Source: an uncultured Mycoplasmatota bacterium (GTDB lineage Bacteria; Bacillota_I; Bacilli_A; RF39; UBA660). From it: a stretch of DNA of 23,750 nucleotides. Where the stretch lies: NCBI GenBank assembly GCA_900557185.1, contig USRP01000016.1, positions 1-23,750 on the forward strand. The letters run 5' to 3'. The notes below the pieces were generated by a model. The model worked only from the letters and a program-made list of their open reading frames with translations. It was not told the DNA's origin and searched no databases. Within the stretch, counting starts at the first letter, position 1; each line of letters begins with the position of its first letter. This document shows, piece after piece, positions 1 through 6,933 of this stretch. A program made the translations under genes and the position numbers.

Positions 1-2
1 AC

Positions 3-461
3 TTTGGTAGTGATAAATTTAATTCTAATAATTCGACTAAATTAGATCTTTCAAAAATAATATATATCTTATATAAAATGTTACACCATATTGATAAGAA
101 TACTAATTTTTATTTAGAATTAGTGGGAATATACTCTAAATATAATATAGTTTTAAGTCAATCTATTATTGAAGTTGAAAACGCTAAACAAATTGATGAA
201 CTTAAAAGTGTTATAGCAGAATTATCAGCATATGATATGGAAACTGCTAACTTTATAGAAAAAATTGAATCAGGGAAAGCATATAAAATGGACTTAAAAA
301 CAAAAGAAAACCAATTGAATCAAATCATAAAACAAATAAATTCTATATTAAGAACTATTAAAGTGAATGAGATTCGCTCTAAATATAAACATTTTCCAGT
401 AAGTAAACGGTATACTGAATTTACAGGAATTAATAAAAACTTTTTTACTAATATCAAATAG
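3..461 (+). CDS. 3' part of an unrecognised helical protein, cut by the window edge
   Basis: The reading frame is open from base 3, with no stop before the ATG at 78, so the gene probably starts outside the window and 78 is an internal Met. No ribosome site is visible before 78, where the sequence is only A/T-rich. The visible 152 residues or so are lysine-, isoleucine- and asparagine-rich and look mainly alpha-helical or coiled-coil, with no membrane segment and no catalytic motif that I recognise. The gene is followed by a gene-poor AT-rich stretch. Its base composition is more AT-rich than the housekeeping genes to the right, with many ATA codons, which is compatible with an accessory or phage-like origin but does not prove it. 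Function unknown. If 78 is the true start, the protein would be 127 residues. Confidence 0.55.
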   Translation, partial: FGSDKFNSNNSTKLDLSKIIYILYKMLHHIDKNTNFYLELVGIYSKYNIVLSQSIIEVENAKQIDELKSVIAELSAYDMETANFIEKIESGKAYKMDLKTKENQLNQIIKQINSILRTIKVNEIRSKYKHFPVSKRYTEFTGINKNFFTNIK

Positions 462-504
462 ATATATAATTATAAAAAAAGCATATAACTATAATGATTA
501 CATA

Positions 505-533
505 TTTACAAAGATATTAAAATATGGTATCAT
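505..533 (+). promoter_or_regulatory. Sigma-A-like promoter with extended -10 in a gene-free stretch
   Basis: TTTACA at 505-510, a 17-base spacer, then TATCAT at 528-533 preceded by TGG at 525-527 (TGn extended -10). The predicted start is near 540. The only thing downstream is a hairpin terminator about 50 bases on, so the product would be a very short RNA. Read by eye only. Confidence 0.4.
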
Positions 534-566
534 GTATATGTAATTAAATTCCATTATTAATGGGGG

Positions 567-591
567 AAAAAGGAACTGAGGTTCCTTTTTT
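567..591 (+). terminator. Intrinsic terminator (possibly bidirectional)
   Basis: A perfect 10-bp stem, AAAAAGGAAC (567-576) with GTTCCTTTTT (581-590), closes a TGAG loop and ends in a T-run. The A-run on the 5' arm means it could also work on the minus strand. It lies 106 bases after the stop of the first gene, so it ends either that transcript or a short RNA from the promoter at 505-533. Confidence 0.75.
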
Positions 592-734
592 CTTGTTACA
601 AAATATAATATAGTAAATAGTAAAATTATTCATATATTCTATTATATTTGTATTTAAAGGTTATAATTAAATTAAATTTTTGAATTAGCGTAATATTTAT
701 AAACTTGTGGGATTAGTTACTATTATCTTGTAAA

Positions 735-759
735 GGAGCCTTATGGCTCCGCTTTTTTT
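735..759 (+). terminator. Intrinsic terminator
   Basis: Stem GGAGCC (735-740) and GGCTCC (745-750) with a TTAT loop, followed by GC and seven T. It is GC-rich for this region. It is the second terminator in 200 bases without a gene in between, which is why a short transcript between them is worth considering. Confidence 0.75.
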
Positions 760-780
760 GTAAAGTTCTGTAATAGGGAC

Positions 781-811
781 TTGACTTAAAGTGAACTTTA
801 TAGTGTATTCT
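781..811 (+). promoter_or_regulatory. Possible promoter of the small membrane protein
   Basis: TTGACT at 781-786 and TATTCT at 806-811 with a 19-base spacer. The spacer is long, so the match is only fair. It sits right after the terminator at 735-759 and just before the GGAGGG ribosome site. Confidence 0.35.
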
Positions 812-829
812 GAAAATAGGAGGGATTAG

Positions 830-1114
830 ATGAATATATATCAGTTAAATAATCAAGAGTTAAAAAAAGAAATGAAGAAATTTCATAAAACAGTATATGG
901 TAAAACAACATTGTTATTATCATTCTGTGTACCAGTCATTACACTCATTATTTTAATTGCTATTTTATGTTCTAGTTTTTGTGCACCATGTGTGTTATGG
1001 TTTTTATTCTTACCAATGATGTTATTATTTTTATTGTTATTAATTTCATTTGTTATGGGATCTATCCATTATTACAATAAACTAGAAAATTTTATTCAAC
1101 AAAATAGTAAGTAA
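830..1114 (+). CDS. Small two-pass membrane protein, function unknown
   Basis: A 94-residue protein with a strong ribosome site (AGGAGGG, 8 bases before the ATG). It has a short charged N-terminal helix (residues 1-25), a hydrophobic hairpin of two membrane segments (about 27-48 and 56-78), and a short polar tail. Four cysteines lie in or next to the membrane region, three of them close together (SSFCAPC, with a further Cys just before). Both ends are predicted to face the cytoplasm. The gene stands alone: a terminator precedes it and another follows at 1173-1210. I do not recognise the family; small hydrophobic proteins of this size include toxins, holin-like proteins and regulators of membrane complexes, and nothing here separates these. 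Confidence 0.65.
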   Translation: MNIYQLNNQELKKEMKKFHKTVYGKTTLLLSFCVPVITLIILIAILCSSFCAPCVLWFLFLPMMLLFLLLLISFVMGSIHYYNKLENFIQQNSK

Positions 1115-1172
1115 AAATGAAAACTACTACAGTGAAGTGATATTATAAAAGTAGAAAGTAAAAAAACACTAG

Positions 1173-1210
1173 ACTACTTTTTCTTGACTAGTTCACAGAG
1201 TAGTTTTTTT
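1173..1210 (+). terminator. Intrinsic terminator with a competing stem
   Basis: ACTACT (1173-1178) pairs with AGTAGT (1199-1204), followed by a T-run. A second, overlapping pairing, ACTAG (1168-1172) with CTAGT (1188-1192), uses the sequence just before and inside the loop, so the two stems exclude each other in part. Confidence 0.55.
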
Positions 1211-1233
1211 ATGTAAAACAAATGTTTTATAGA

Positions 1234-1262
1234 TTGTTTTATAAAAAAAGTTATGCTATAAT
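1234..1262 (+). promoter_or_regulatory. Sigma-A promoter of the DUF1292 / coiled-coil unit
   Basis: TTGTTT at 1234-1239, a 17-base spacer, and a perfect TATAAT at 1257-1262 with TGC (1254-1256) in front. The start is expected near 1269, giving a leader of about 24 bases that contains the AGGAGG ribosome site. Confidence 0.75.
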
Positions 1263-1292
1263 TAATTAATAAGAGTAAATAGGAGGTTATTT

Positions 1293-1604
1293 ATGGATAA
1301 AGAATTAAATCAAACAGTAGCTGATATGGAAGAAAATGAAAAAATCATGATTAAAGGAGAAGATGGAAGCGAAAGACTAGCCGAAGTTCTTTTATATTTT
1401 ACATTAAAAGAAAATGGTAAAGATTATATCATTTATACTTTTAATGAGAAAGATAAGAATGGTATGGTTGTCGTATATTCATCTAGAGTTGAAAGTGATC
1501 CAAATAATCCAGATGGATTCCGTATTACAGGAATTGACACAGAAGAAGAATGGGCTAAGATTAAAGATATAATGCGTAAAGTGATTAAAGCAAATGGGGA
1601 GTGA
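1293..1604 (+). CDS. DUF1292 (YrzB-type) family protein
   Basis: A 103-residue acidic, soluble protein with the layout of the DUF1292/YrzB family: a short N-terminal lead, a beta-rich core with the sequence EVLLYFTLKENGKDYIIY, a middle strand (MVVVYSSRV), and a C-terminal helix beginning TEEEWAKI. The role of the family is not known; in many Firmicutes it sits near ruvX and alaS. Here instead it is the first gene of a unit with a very large coiled-coil protein, whose start codon lies only 5 bases after this stop, so the two are probably translated together. The ribosome site is AGGAGG before the ATG at 1293. Family assignment is by motif only. Confidence 0.75.
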   Translation: MDKELNQTVADMEENEKIMIKGEDGSERLAEVLLYFTLKENGKDYIIYTFNEKDKNGMVVVYSSRVESDPNNPDGFRITGIDTEEEWAKIKDIMRKVIKANGE

Positions 1605-1609
1605 TATAA

Positions 1610-4192
1610 ATGCCAGGAACAACAGTTAATGGTCGTAATTTTGAAAATGAGACAGAAGCAAGACTATATCAAGAAGCACTTGATATGGTAAATGGAAATG
1701 AAAGTGAAATTCATGAAGATACTTTAAGAAGTGTTGTTAGTCGTCATAATAATGAAGATATTTTACGTGAAGCAAGTAATTTAGCGCATACTTTTGGCTT
1801 TACCACTTACGAAGCAGAACTAAATGATCAATATCGTTTGGTTCGTGACTTAGAAGCAGCATCTTTTAACGGTGATTCAGAAGTGTTAAAAACATTATTA
1901 AATGATCGTGATCAAACAAAGAATTTATCCCATGACGAACATATTACACGTTATGAAAATGCATTAACTCGTGCAGGATTTACAAGCGACCAAATCAAAA
2001 GTATATTAGATGAATATAGAGCGCTAAATCCTAATTTGGGAGGAGCAAAACCAGAAACTACAACTAAAGAACCAGAACAAGAGAAAGAAAATGAAGAACA
2101 ATCAGTAGCAGTTGTGAAAGATGAAGATCAAAGCAAGAAAAAAGTTGGAGTGTCAGAAGAAAATGTGGTTCGCTTATCAAAAAAAGGAGCGCTAGACTTA
2201 GTAAAAGATATAGAAACATTAGCAAAAACAATAGAGTTTAGTAATAGAAATATGAAAAAAAGCAAGATTTGGAAGGATAGGTCACAACTTGATGTGAGTA
2301 AATCAAATCAAGCTGGTTGGGAAAAGGAACTTGCTGAATTAGAAGAAAAAGCAAAAGGATTATCTTCAAACTCATATTTTGCAGAGAGAGAACAAAGAGG
2401 AATAGATAGAATAAAAAAAGCTTTAGAAAAAAATAAAATCATATTAGATAAAGTTGAAGTGAGAACGTTTGGAAAACAACCTGATGGTAGTTATAAAGGC
2501 GGTCGTATTGAATTAAAAAATGAAAATTCACTAGGAATAAAAGGAATCAAATTGAGTTTTCAGGAGTTTGCTTATGGAATAAAGAAGTGGTACTTGGAAA
2601 ACATAAAAAAACAAAAAGAAACTCAAGACTCAGCTACGATAAATGGAGCAACTGAAGAGTCGAATGAAATAGAGCGTGAGGAAGCAAATATCGCAGCACA
2701 AATATCTCAAGTGAATCGATATTGTTTGGAAATTCAAACAATGGGAATTAAGAGACATGAGATTTCATTGGATGATATGCAAAGATATTATGAAGAGGCA
2801 ACTAATTTGCTACCATCTATTAATGGTTGCAGTTCAGATGTAAAAGCACTTTTAAGTGGTCGTATTGAGAATGTTAATAAAAGATATCAGGAAATGAAAG
2901 AAGAATATGAAAAATATATTCAAGAAAATATTGTAACCATTGAGACAGAATTAAATAGACTTCATAATAGTATTAGTGATGATGAAGAACATGATATCCA
3001 AAAAGAACAAGATATGTTAAAGTTAGTTCAAAAATTATATCCAACTTGTCAATTAGCTATGGATGAACAACAAAAAGAAAAGATGGATGCAAGTATTAAA
3101 CAAGCAGAAGCAGAGTTGAAAAATAAAGCAATTTATTTAAAATACAAGGATTTATTTGAAAGAACAAAAGGATTAGCTCGTTTAAATGCGGAAATGGCTA
3201 CTACTAAATTAGATAGTTTATTAAATAATTTACAAAATGAAGAGTTTGCAGAAGCAATTAAATATAATAAAAATGATTTAATCGCACTGTTTGTAAATGA
3301 AAAGAATCAGTTATTAAATCCTCAACCTGAGAAAAAAGAAGAACAAACACAATCTCAACAACAAGAAGAAAAAATTGAACCTGAAAAAGTAATTACAGTG
3401 GAACCTGAAGAAAAAGTAGAGGTAAAACCAACTGCTCAGGAACAAACAAAATCAGAAATGGTTACAAAAGTAGAAAAAACAAATCCAACTCCAGAATTTG
3501 TATTCGATAAACAAGTAAAAACTATTTTTGCACGTCAAAAACAACAAATTGATGAACAAGCTCAAAAGATTCAAGAACAAAATGAGATTATTGCTAATTT
3601 ACAAAAACAATTAGCAGAAGCTAAAGCTCAGGAAACACTTCAAACTCAGAAAAAAGAAGCTAGAGATAATATGATGTCAACAATTGCTGATATTAAAAAA
3701 GAAGCTCGTGAGTTAGGAATGGAAAAAACACATTTAGAGTGGGAGATTAATTCGTTAAAGAGTGGTGTCAAGTATTTATCTGAAATTAAGAGCATGCCTA
3801 TGGTACAAAATGAATTGAGTAAGATTACAGATGAACAAGAGAAGATAGGACGTCTTCACCAATTAGCGGAAGGATATGCTGAAAAGAAAAACCAAAGCTT
3901 AATTGAACAAAAAGAAAAAGAATTAGCTGAAGTAGCTGATAAATTACAAGAATTAGATAATCAAATTAACCAATTTAGTGATAAGTACCAAACAATGGTA
4001 TCTGATGTCGATGAAATCAAGAAAAAGGCAGAAGAAGAAAGACAACAAAAAATTAACGATTTTGGAAATGATTTAAAAGATTTTGAGCAACAAAAAATTG
4101 AAGAACAAAAGAAAGCATTAGAAGATGCTAGAGTGAATATTGACGACCTATTTGCATCAATGGAAGAAAATGAAAAAGGAAAAAGTCTTTAA
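1610..4192 (+). CDS. Giant coiled-coil protein, function unknown
   Basis: An 860-residue protein with no signal peptide and no membrane segment, so probably cytoplasmic. Order along the chain: a helical N-terminal domain (about 1-145); an acidic linker rich in Glu/Pro/Thr (about 146-180); a mixed domain (about 185-335) ending in a strand-rich part near 280-315 (VEVRTFGKQPDGSYKGGRIEL); helical segments (350-565); a long Pro/Glu/Gln linker (about 571-630); and a C-terminal coiled coil (640-690 and 740-845, rich in Gln, Glu and Lys). It starts 5 bases after the DUF1292 stop with GGGGAG as ribosome site. The layout resembles structural or scaffold proteins, or SMC-like rods without the ATPase heads; no Walker motif is present. 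I do not recognise a family. Low-complexity linkers make remote homology by composition misleading. Confidence 0.8.
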   Translation: MPGTTVNGRNFENETEARLYQEALDMVNGNESEIHEDTLRSVVSRHNNEDILREASNLAHTFGFTTYEAELNDQYRLVRDLEAASFNGDSEVLKTLLNDRDQTKNLSHDEHITRYENALTRAGFTSDQIKSILDEYRALNPNLGGAKPETTTKEPEQEKENEEQSVAVVKDEDQSKKKVGVSEENVVRLSKKGALDLVKDIETLAKTIEFSNRNMKKSKIWKDRSQLDVSKSNQAGWEKELAELEEKAKGLSSNSYFAEREQRGIDRIKKALEKNKIILDKVEVRTFGKQPDGSYKGGRIELKNENSLGIKGIKLSFQEFAYGIKKWYLENIKKQKETQDSATINGATEESNEIEREEANIAAQISQVNRYCLEIQTMGIKRHEISLDDMQRYYEEATNLLPSINGCSSDVKALLSGRIENVNKRYQEMKEEYEKYIQENIVTIETELNRLHNSISDDEEHDIQKEQDMLKLVQKLYPTCQLAMDEQQKEKMDASIKQAEAELKNKAIYLKYKDLFERTKGLARLNAEMATTKLDSLLNNLQNEEFAEAIKYNKNDLIALFVNEKNQLLNPQPEKKEEQTQSQQQEEKIEPEKVITVEPEEKVEVKPTAQEQTKSEMVTKVEKTNPTPEFVFDKQVKTIFARQKQQIDEQAQKIQEQNEIIANLQKQLAEAKAQETLQTQKKEARDNMMSTIADIKKEARELGMEKTHLEWEINSLKSGVKYLSEIKSMPMVQNELSKITDEQEKIGRLHQLAEGYAEKKNQSLIEQKEKELAEVADKLQELDNQINQFSDKYQTMVSDVDEIKKKAEEERQQKINDFGNDLKDFEQQKIEEQKKALEDARVNIDDLFASMEENEKGKSL

Positions 4193-4253
4193 TCAATTCT
4201 ATCGTGTATAAAACAAAATAAATTACACAACTTAAAAATAATGAGGTGATCAT

Positions 4254-4670
4254 ATGAAACATGCTCCTTCATTATTTTTTTTGTTATGTCTTTGTATGTT
4301 ATTTTATGTGAGTGTCAGGAAGTCTAGTGCAACAGAACCGGTAGTAGAAACAACACCATTGACTCATTCTGAACGAAGTTATCAAATTGATTTAACGCGA
4401 GGAAATTGGACATTAAATGATTTAGATATGTTTTTTCCAGTGAATTGCTTTCAAATTTTAGAAGTTTCAGATGGTATGTTTTGGTATTCTGTTTTAGATA
4501 GAGATTCTTTGAAACAACAGGTGATTGATACTTATCGAATCAATGGAATGGAAAAAGAAGCATGGTATAAGGAATTGCACGATATCCAATTGAAATATGT
4601 CACAGTAGTAACAGAAGAAGAGAATATCAAGAAGTTGATGAGAAAGTACGCATGGATAGAATATCTTTAA
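4254..4670 (+). CDS. Small membrane-anchored or secreted protein, function unknown
   Basis: A 138-residue protein with an N-terminal hydrophobic stretch (about residues 6-21, with Lys2 and His3 before it) that can be a signal anchor, then an extracytoplasmic domain of about 110 residues. There is no lipobox that I would trust, although cysteines lie in the hydrophobic segment. The domain is rich in aromatic residues (three Trp, with FWYSVLDRD in the middle). The ribosome site is GAGGTGATC, close to the ATG. It follows the coiled-coil gene by 61 bases with no terminator or clear promoter between, so it is probably in the same transcript, and it ends in the terminator at 4669-4693. No recognised family. 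Confidence 0.65.
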   Translation: MKHAPSLFFLLCLCMLFYVSVRKSSATEPVVETTPLTHSERSYQIDLTRGNWTLNDLDMFFPVNCFQILEVSDGMFWYSVLDRDSLKQQVIDTYRINGMEKEAWYKELHDIQLKYVTVVTEEENIKKLMRKYAWIEYL

Positions 4671-4693
4671 AGCAAGAATTTTCTTGCTTTTTG
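4669..4693 (+). terminator. Intrinsic terminator of the DUF1292 / coiled-coil unit
   Basis: AAGCAAGAA (4670-4678) pairs with TTCTTGCTT (4681-4689), followed by T residues. The stem begins at the stop codon of the preceding gene, and its T-tract overlaps the -35 area of the next promoter. Confidence 0.8.
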
Positions 4694-4721
4694 TTGTATG
4701 ATAAAACTTTTGTAGTATAAT
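4694..4721 (+). promoter_or_regulatory. Sigma-A promoter of the NfeD-SPFH-CPBP operon
   Basis: TTGTAT at 4694-4699, a 16-base spacer, and TATAAT at 4716-4721. The start near 4728 gives a leader of only about 13 bases, with GGGTGAT as ribosome site. Confidence 0.65.
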
Positions 4722-4740
4722 GTAAGTAGGGTGATACTTT

Positions 4741-5163
4741 ATGTTTTATGTTTGGTTAGGCGTTGTGATTGTTCTTGCTGTGATTGAAGTACTAACAGTC
4801 AATTTAACTACAATTTGGTTTGTTATCAGTGGCCTTGTTTCTCTTATACTTTCTTTTTTTACAGATAGTGTATTGATACAATTTGCGGCATTTGTGATTG
4901 TTGGACTAATTTTATTAATCTTTACAAAACCTATTTTTGTGAAATGGTTTGGTCCAAAACACGAGAAAACAAATTTAGATCGAATTATTGGAATGAAAGG
5001 ATATGTTACAGAATCAATTTCTGAAGATCATGTAGGAGCAGTAAAAGTAGATGGGAAAGAGTGGACGGCAATTAGCCAAACAAGAATTGAAAAAGATAGC
5101 CCAGTTAGGATAAAACGAATAGAGGGAGTAAAAGTCGTTGTTGAACCAATAACGAACAAATAA
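4741..5163 (+). CDS. NfeD family membrane protein (short form)
   Basis: A 140-residue protein with three membrane segments in the first 68 residues (about 4-20, 22-40, 46-66) and a C-terminal soluble OB-fold-like domain (about 80-137, with the conserved run IIGMKGYVTE and a closing V-R-I/V pattern). This is the short NfeD type, lacking the N-terminal ClpP-like serine protease domain of long NfeD proteins. NfeD proteins are partners of SPFH/stomatin proteins and are encoded beside them, as here: the SPFH gene starts 11 bases later. The pair is thought to form large membrane microdomain assemblies. Family call is firm; molecular function is less so. Confidence 0.88.
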   Translation: MFYVWLGVVIVLAVIEVLTVNLTTIWFVISGLVSLILSFFTDSVLIQFAAFVIVGLILLIFTKPIFVKWFGPKHEKTNLDRIIGMKGYVTESISEDHVGAVKVDGKEWTAISQTRIEKDSPVRIKRIEGVKVVVEPITNK

Positions 5164-5174
5164 GGAGGAATCTT

Positions 5175-6071
5175 ATGGATATTTTGATTATTATTTTAAT
5201 TTTATTGGTGGTAATTATTTTCTCTTGTGTGAAAGTTGTACCACAAGCAAATACTTATGTTATAGAAAGAATTGGCTCTTATTATGTCACATGGACAAAT
5301 GGATTACACTTCAAATTACCATTTATTGATCGTATTGCAAATCGTGTTTCATTAAAAGAAATTGTAAAGGATTTTGCCCCACAACCAGTAATTACGAAAG
5401 ACAATGTAACGATGCAAATTGATACTGTTGTATATTTTCAAATTACAGATGCGAAGTTATATACGTATGGAGTGGAAAATCCGATTGCAGCGATTGAAAC
5501 ACTTACTGCTACGACATTACGTAATTTAATTGGTGACTTAGAATTAGACCAGACACTTACGAGTCGTGATTTAATTAATTCTAAAATGCGTTCTATTTTA
5601 GATGAGGCAACAGATCCTTGGGGAATTAAAGTAAATCGTGTCGAGGTAAAAAATATTATTCCACCACGTGATATTCAAGAAGCAATGGAAAAACAAATGC
5701 GTGCTGAACGTGAACGTCGGGAGAAAATATTACAAGCTGAGGGAGAAAAGAAATCAAGTATTTTAATTGCCGAAGGAGAAAAAGAAAGTGCGATTTTAAG
5801 AGCAGAAGCAAAAAAAGAAAGTGAAATTCGTATTGCTGAAGGAGAAGCTGAAGCTTTACTAAAAATAAAAGAGGCTGAAGCGAAAGGAATTGAACTTTTA
5901 AAAAGTGCGAAAGCAGATCAACCTGTTTTAACATTAAAGAGTTTAGAGGCATTAGAAAAGATGGCAGATGGACAGTCTACGAAAATTATTGTGCCTTCTG
6001 ATTTACAAAATGTAGCAACCTTAGGTACAACGATTCAGGAGATGTTAAATAGTCATGGAAAAAACAAGTAA
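5175..6071 (+). CDS. SPFH/band 7 (stomatin/QmcA-like) membrane scaffold protein
   Basis: 298 residues: one N-terminal membrane segment (about 3-20), the SPFH/band 7 domain (about 22-180, with VPQANTYVIERIGSY at its start, GLHFKLPFID, and the typical end VEVKNIIPPRDIQEAM), then a long charged coiled coil (about 183-245) made of near-repeats of AEGEKxS-like units, and a C-terminal tail ending in a hydrophobic patch. These proteins oligomerise into rings or cages on the membrane and often hold membrane proteases. It has a strong AAGGAGGA ribosome site. It lies between NfeD and a CPBP protease gene whose start overlaps its last 17 bases. The match to QmcA/slipin-type proteins is strong. Confidence 0.92.
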   Translation: MDILIIILILLVVIIFSCVKVVPQANTYVIERIGSYYVTWTNGLHFKLPFIDRIANRVSLKEIVKDFAPQPVITKDNVTMQIDTVVYFQITDAKLYTYGVENPIAAIETLTATTLRNLIGDLELDQTLTSRDLINSKMRSILDEATDPWGIKVNRVEVKNIIPPRDIQEAMEKQMRAERERREKILQAEGEKKSSILIAEGEKESAILRAEAKKESEIRIAEGEAEALLKIKEAEAKGIELLKSAKADQPVLTLKSLEALEKMADGQSTKIIVPSDLQNVATLGTTIQEMLNSHGKNK

Positions 6072-6837
6072 AATAAAATCAATATTAAAATTAATTGGAT
6101 GGCCAATTCTGTTTGGAATTGGTCAACTCCTTGTCATTGGAATTTTATTTTGTTTGATACAATGGATAAAACCGATTTCATTTACTGATTTTGAATTACA
6201 AGATCGTATGAGAACAATTTTATTTCCAGCTACATTTTGTTCGTTTGTCATTTTTTTACCATTATTTCTAAAAAAATATAAGCAAGAAAAAATTCATAGT
6301 TTTCAATTAAGAAAAAAGAAAATTCTCTATTATATTTTATTTGGAATTGTAACTTCACTGGTAATCAATGTCTTCTTTTTAAAACTAGAAAGAATGATAC
6401 CAATCCCAGCAACCTTGAATCAAATAGAAGTGACCTATGATTGGTATTATGTAGGAAGAGTGATTAGTACCGCTATCTTTGGTCCAATCTTAGAAGAATT
6501 ATTATTCCGTGGCTTTTTATACCAAGAAAGTAAAAAGTGGATGAAACCGATGAGTGCTATTTTATTTATCACGGTTATTTTTACGTTATGTCATACGACT
6601 GTTTATAGCTTTTTAACGGCAATTGTGACAAGTTTCCTTGTGTTAGATGCATTGGAAAAAGAAAAGTCTTTGACTGCACCAATCTTATTTCATCTTTTCT
6701 TAAATTTAACATCGATTCTTTTAATTCCACTCGTTGTTAGATATCAAACTATTGTATTAGATCTATTATTCATAGTTTCTTTAGTTTGTTTTGTGATACT
6801 ATATCATTCACAGAAATGGAAAGCAAAAGAAAAGTGA
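6055..6837 (+). CDS. CPBP family intramembrane glutamic endopeptidase
   Basis: A 260-residue polytopic protein with about seven to eight hydrophobic segments. It carries all three CPBP (Abi/Rce1) motifs: EELLFR at 147-152 (the EExxxR pair), FTLCH at 176-180 (FxxxH), and HLFLN at 213-217 (HxxxN). These residues form the active site of Rce1-type intramembrane proteases, which cut substrates within or at the membrane. The start codon lies inside the SPFH gene (17-base overlap, different frame), implying translational coupling. An SPFH scaffold with a membrane protease suggests a membrane quality-control unit; the substrate is unknown. CPBP proteins also serve in bacteriocin immunity, but the context does not favour that. 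The stop codon lies in the terminator stem. Confidence 0.9.
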   Translation: MEKTSKIKSILKLIGWPILFGIGQLLVIGILFCLIQWIKPISFTDFELQDRMRTILFPATFCSFVIFLPLFLKKYKQEKIHSFQLRKKKILYYILFGIVTSLVINVFFLKLERMIPIPATLNQIEVTYDWYYVGRVISTAIFGPILEELLFRGFLYQESKKWMKPMSAILFITVIFTLCHTTVYSFLTAIVTSFLVLDALEKEKSLTAPILFHLFLNLTSILLIPLVVRYQTIVLDLLFIVSLVCFVILYHSQKWKAKEK

Positions 6838-6863
6838 TATTCTTGTTTGAAATCACTTTTTTT
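6831..6863 (+). terminator. Intrinsic terminator of the NfeD-SPFH-CPBP operon
   Basis: AAAGTGAT (6831-6838) pairs with ATCACTTT (6852-6859), followed by a T-run. The 5' arm contains the stop codon of the CPBP gene. Confidence 0.75.
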
Positions 6864-6885
6864 GTGGAATAATTGCGAGTAATTC

Positions 6886-6914
6886 TTTTCGTCTTTTATA
6901 AATCATGGTATAAT
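6886..6914 (+). promoter_or_regulatory. Extended -10 promoter of the hydrolase-murF-ddl operon
   Basis: TATAAT at 6909-6914 with TGG (6906-6908) in front; the -35 place (6886-6891, TTTTCG) is weak, as is usual when an extended -10 is present. The start is expected near 6921, which excludes the upstream GTG codons at 6919 and 6922 as translation starts. Confidence 0.65.
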
Positions 6915-6933
6915 TAATGTGGTGAATAATAGT

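Larger units (their letters stand above)
592..829. other. Non-coding AT-rich stretch between gene remnant and small membrane protein
   Basis: The whole gap between the two genes is 462-829 and holds no credible protein gene. Besides the two terminators there is a TATAAT at 662-667 without a good -35, and a TTGACT at 781-786 that may serve the next gene. I see no tRNA, repeat array or riboswitch that I recognise. Confidence 0.5.

Noticed and set aside
560..613. 17-codon frame through the first terminator
   Set aside because: No ribosome site, and most of it is the hairpin and its T-run.
5656..5952. 98-codon minus-strand frame opposite the SPFH coiled coil
   Set aside because: The leucine/phenylalanine-rich product is the complement of the repetitive GAA/AAA-rich coiled-coil codons.
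6919..6933. GTG start for the alpha/beta hydrolase
   Set aside because: It lies at or before the expected transcription start (about 6921); the ATG at 6934 has a ribosome site at the right distance.
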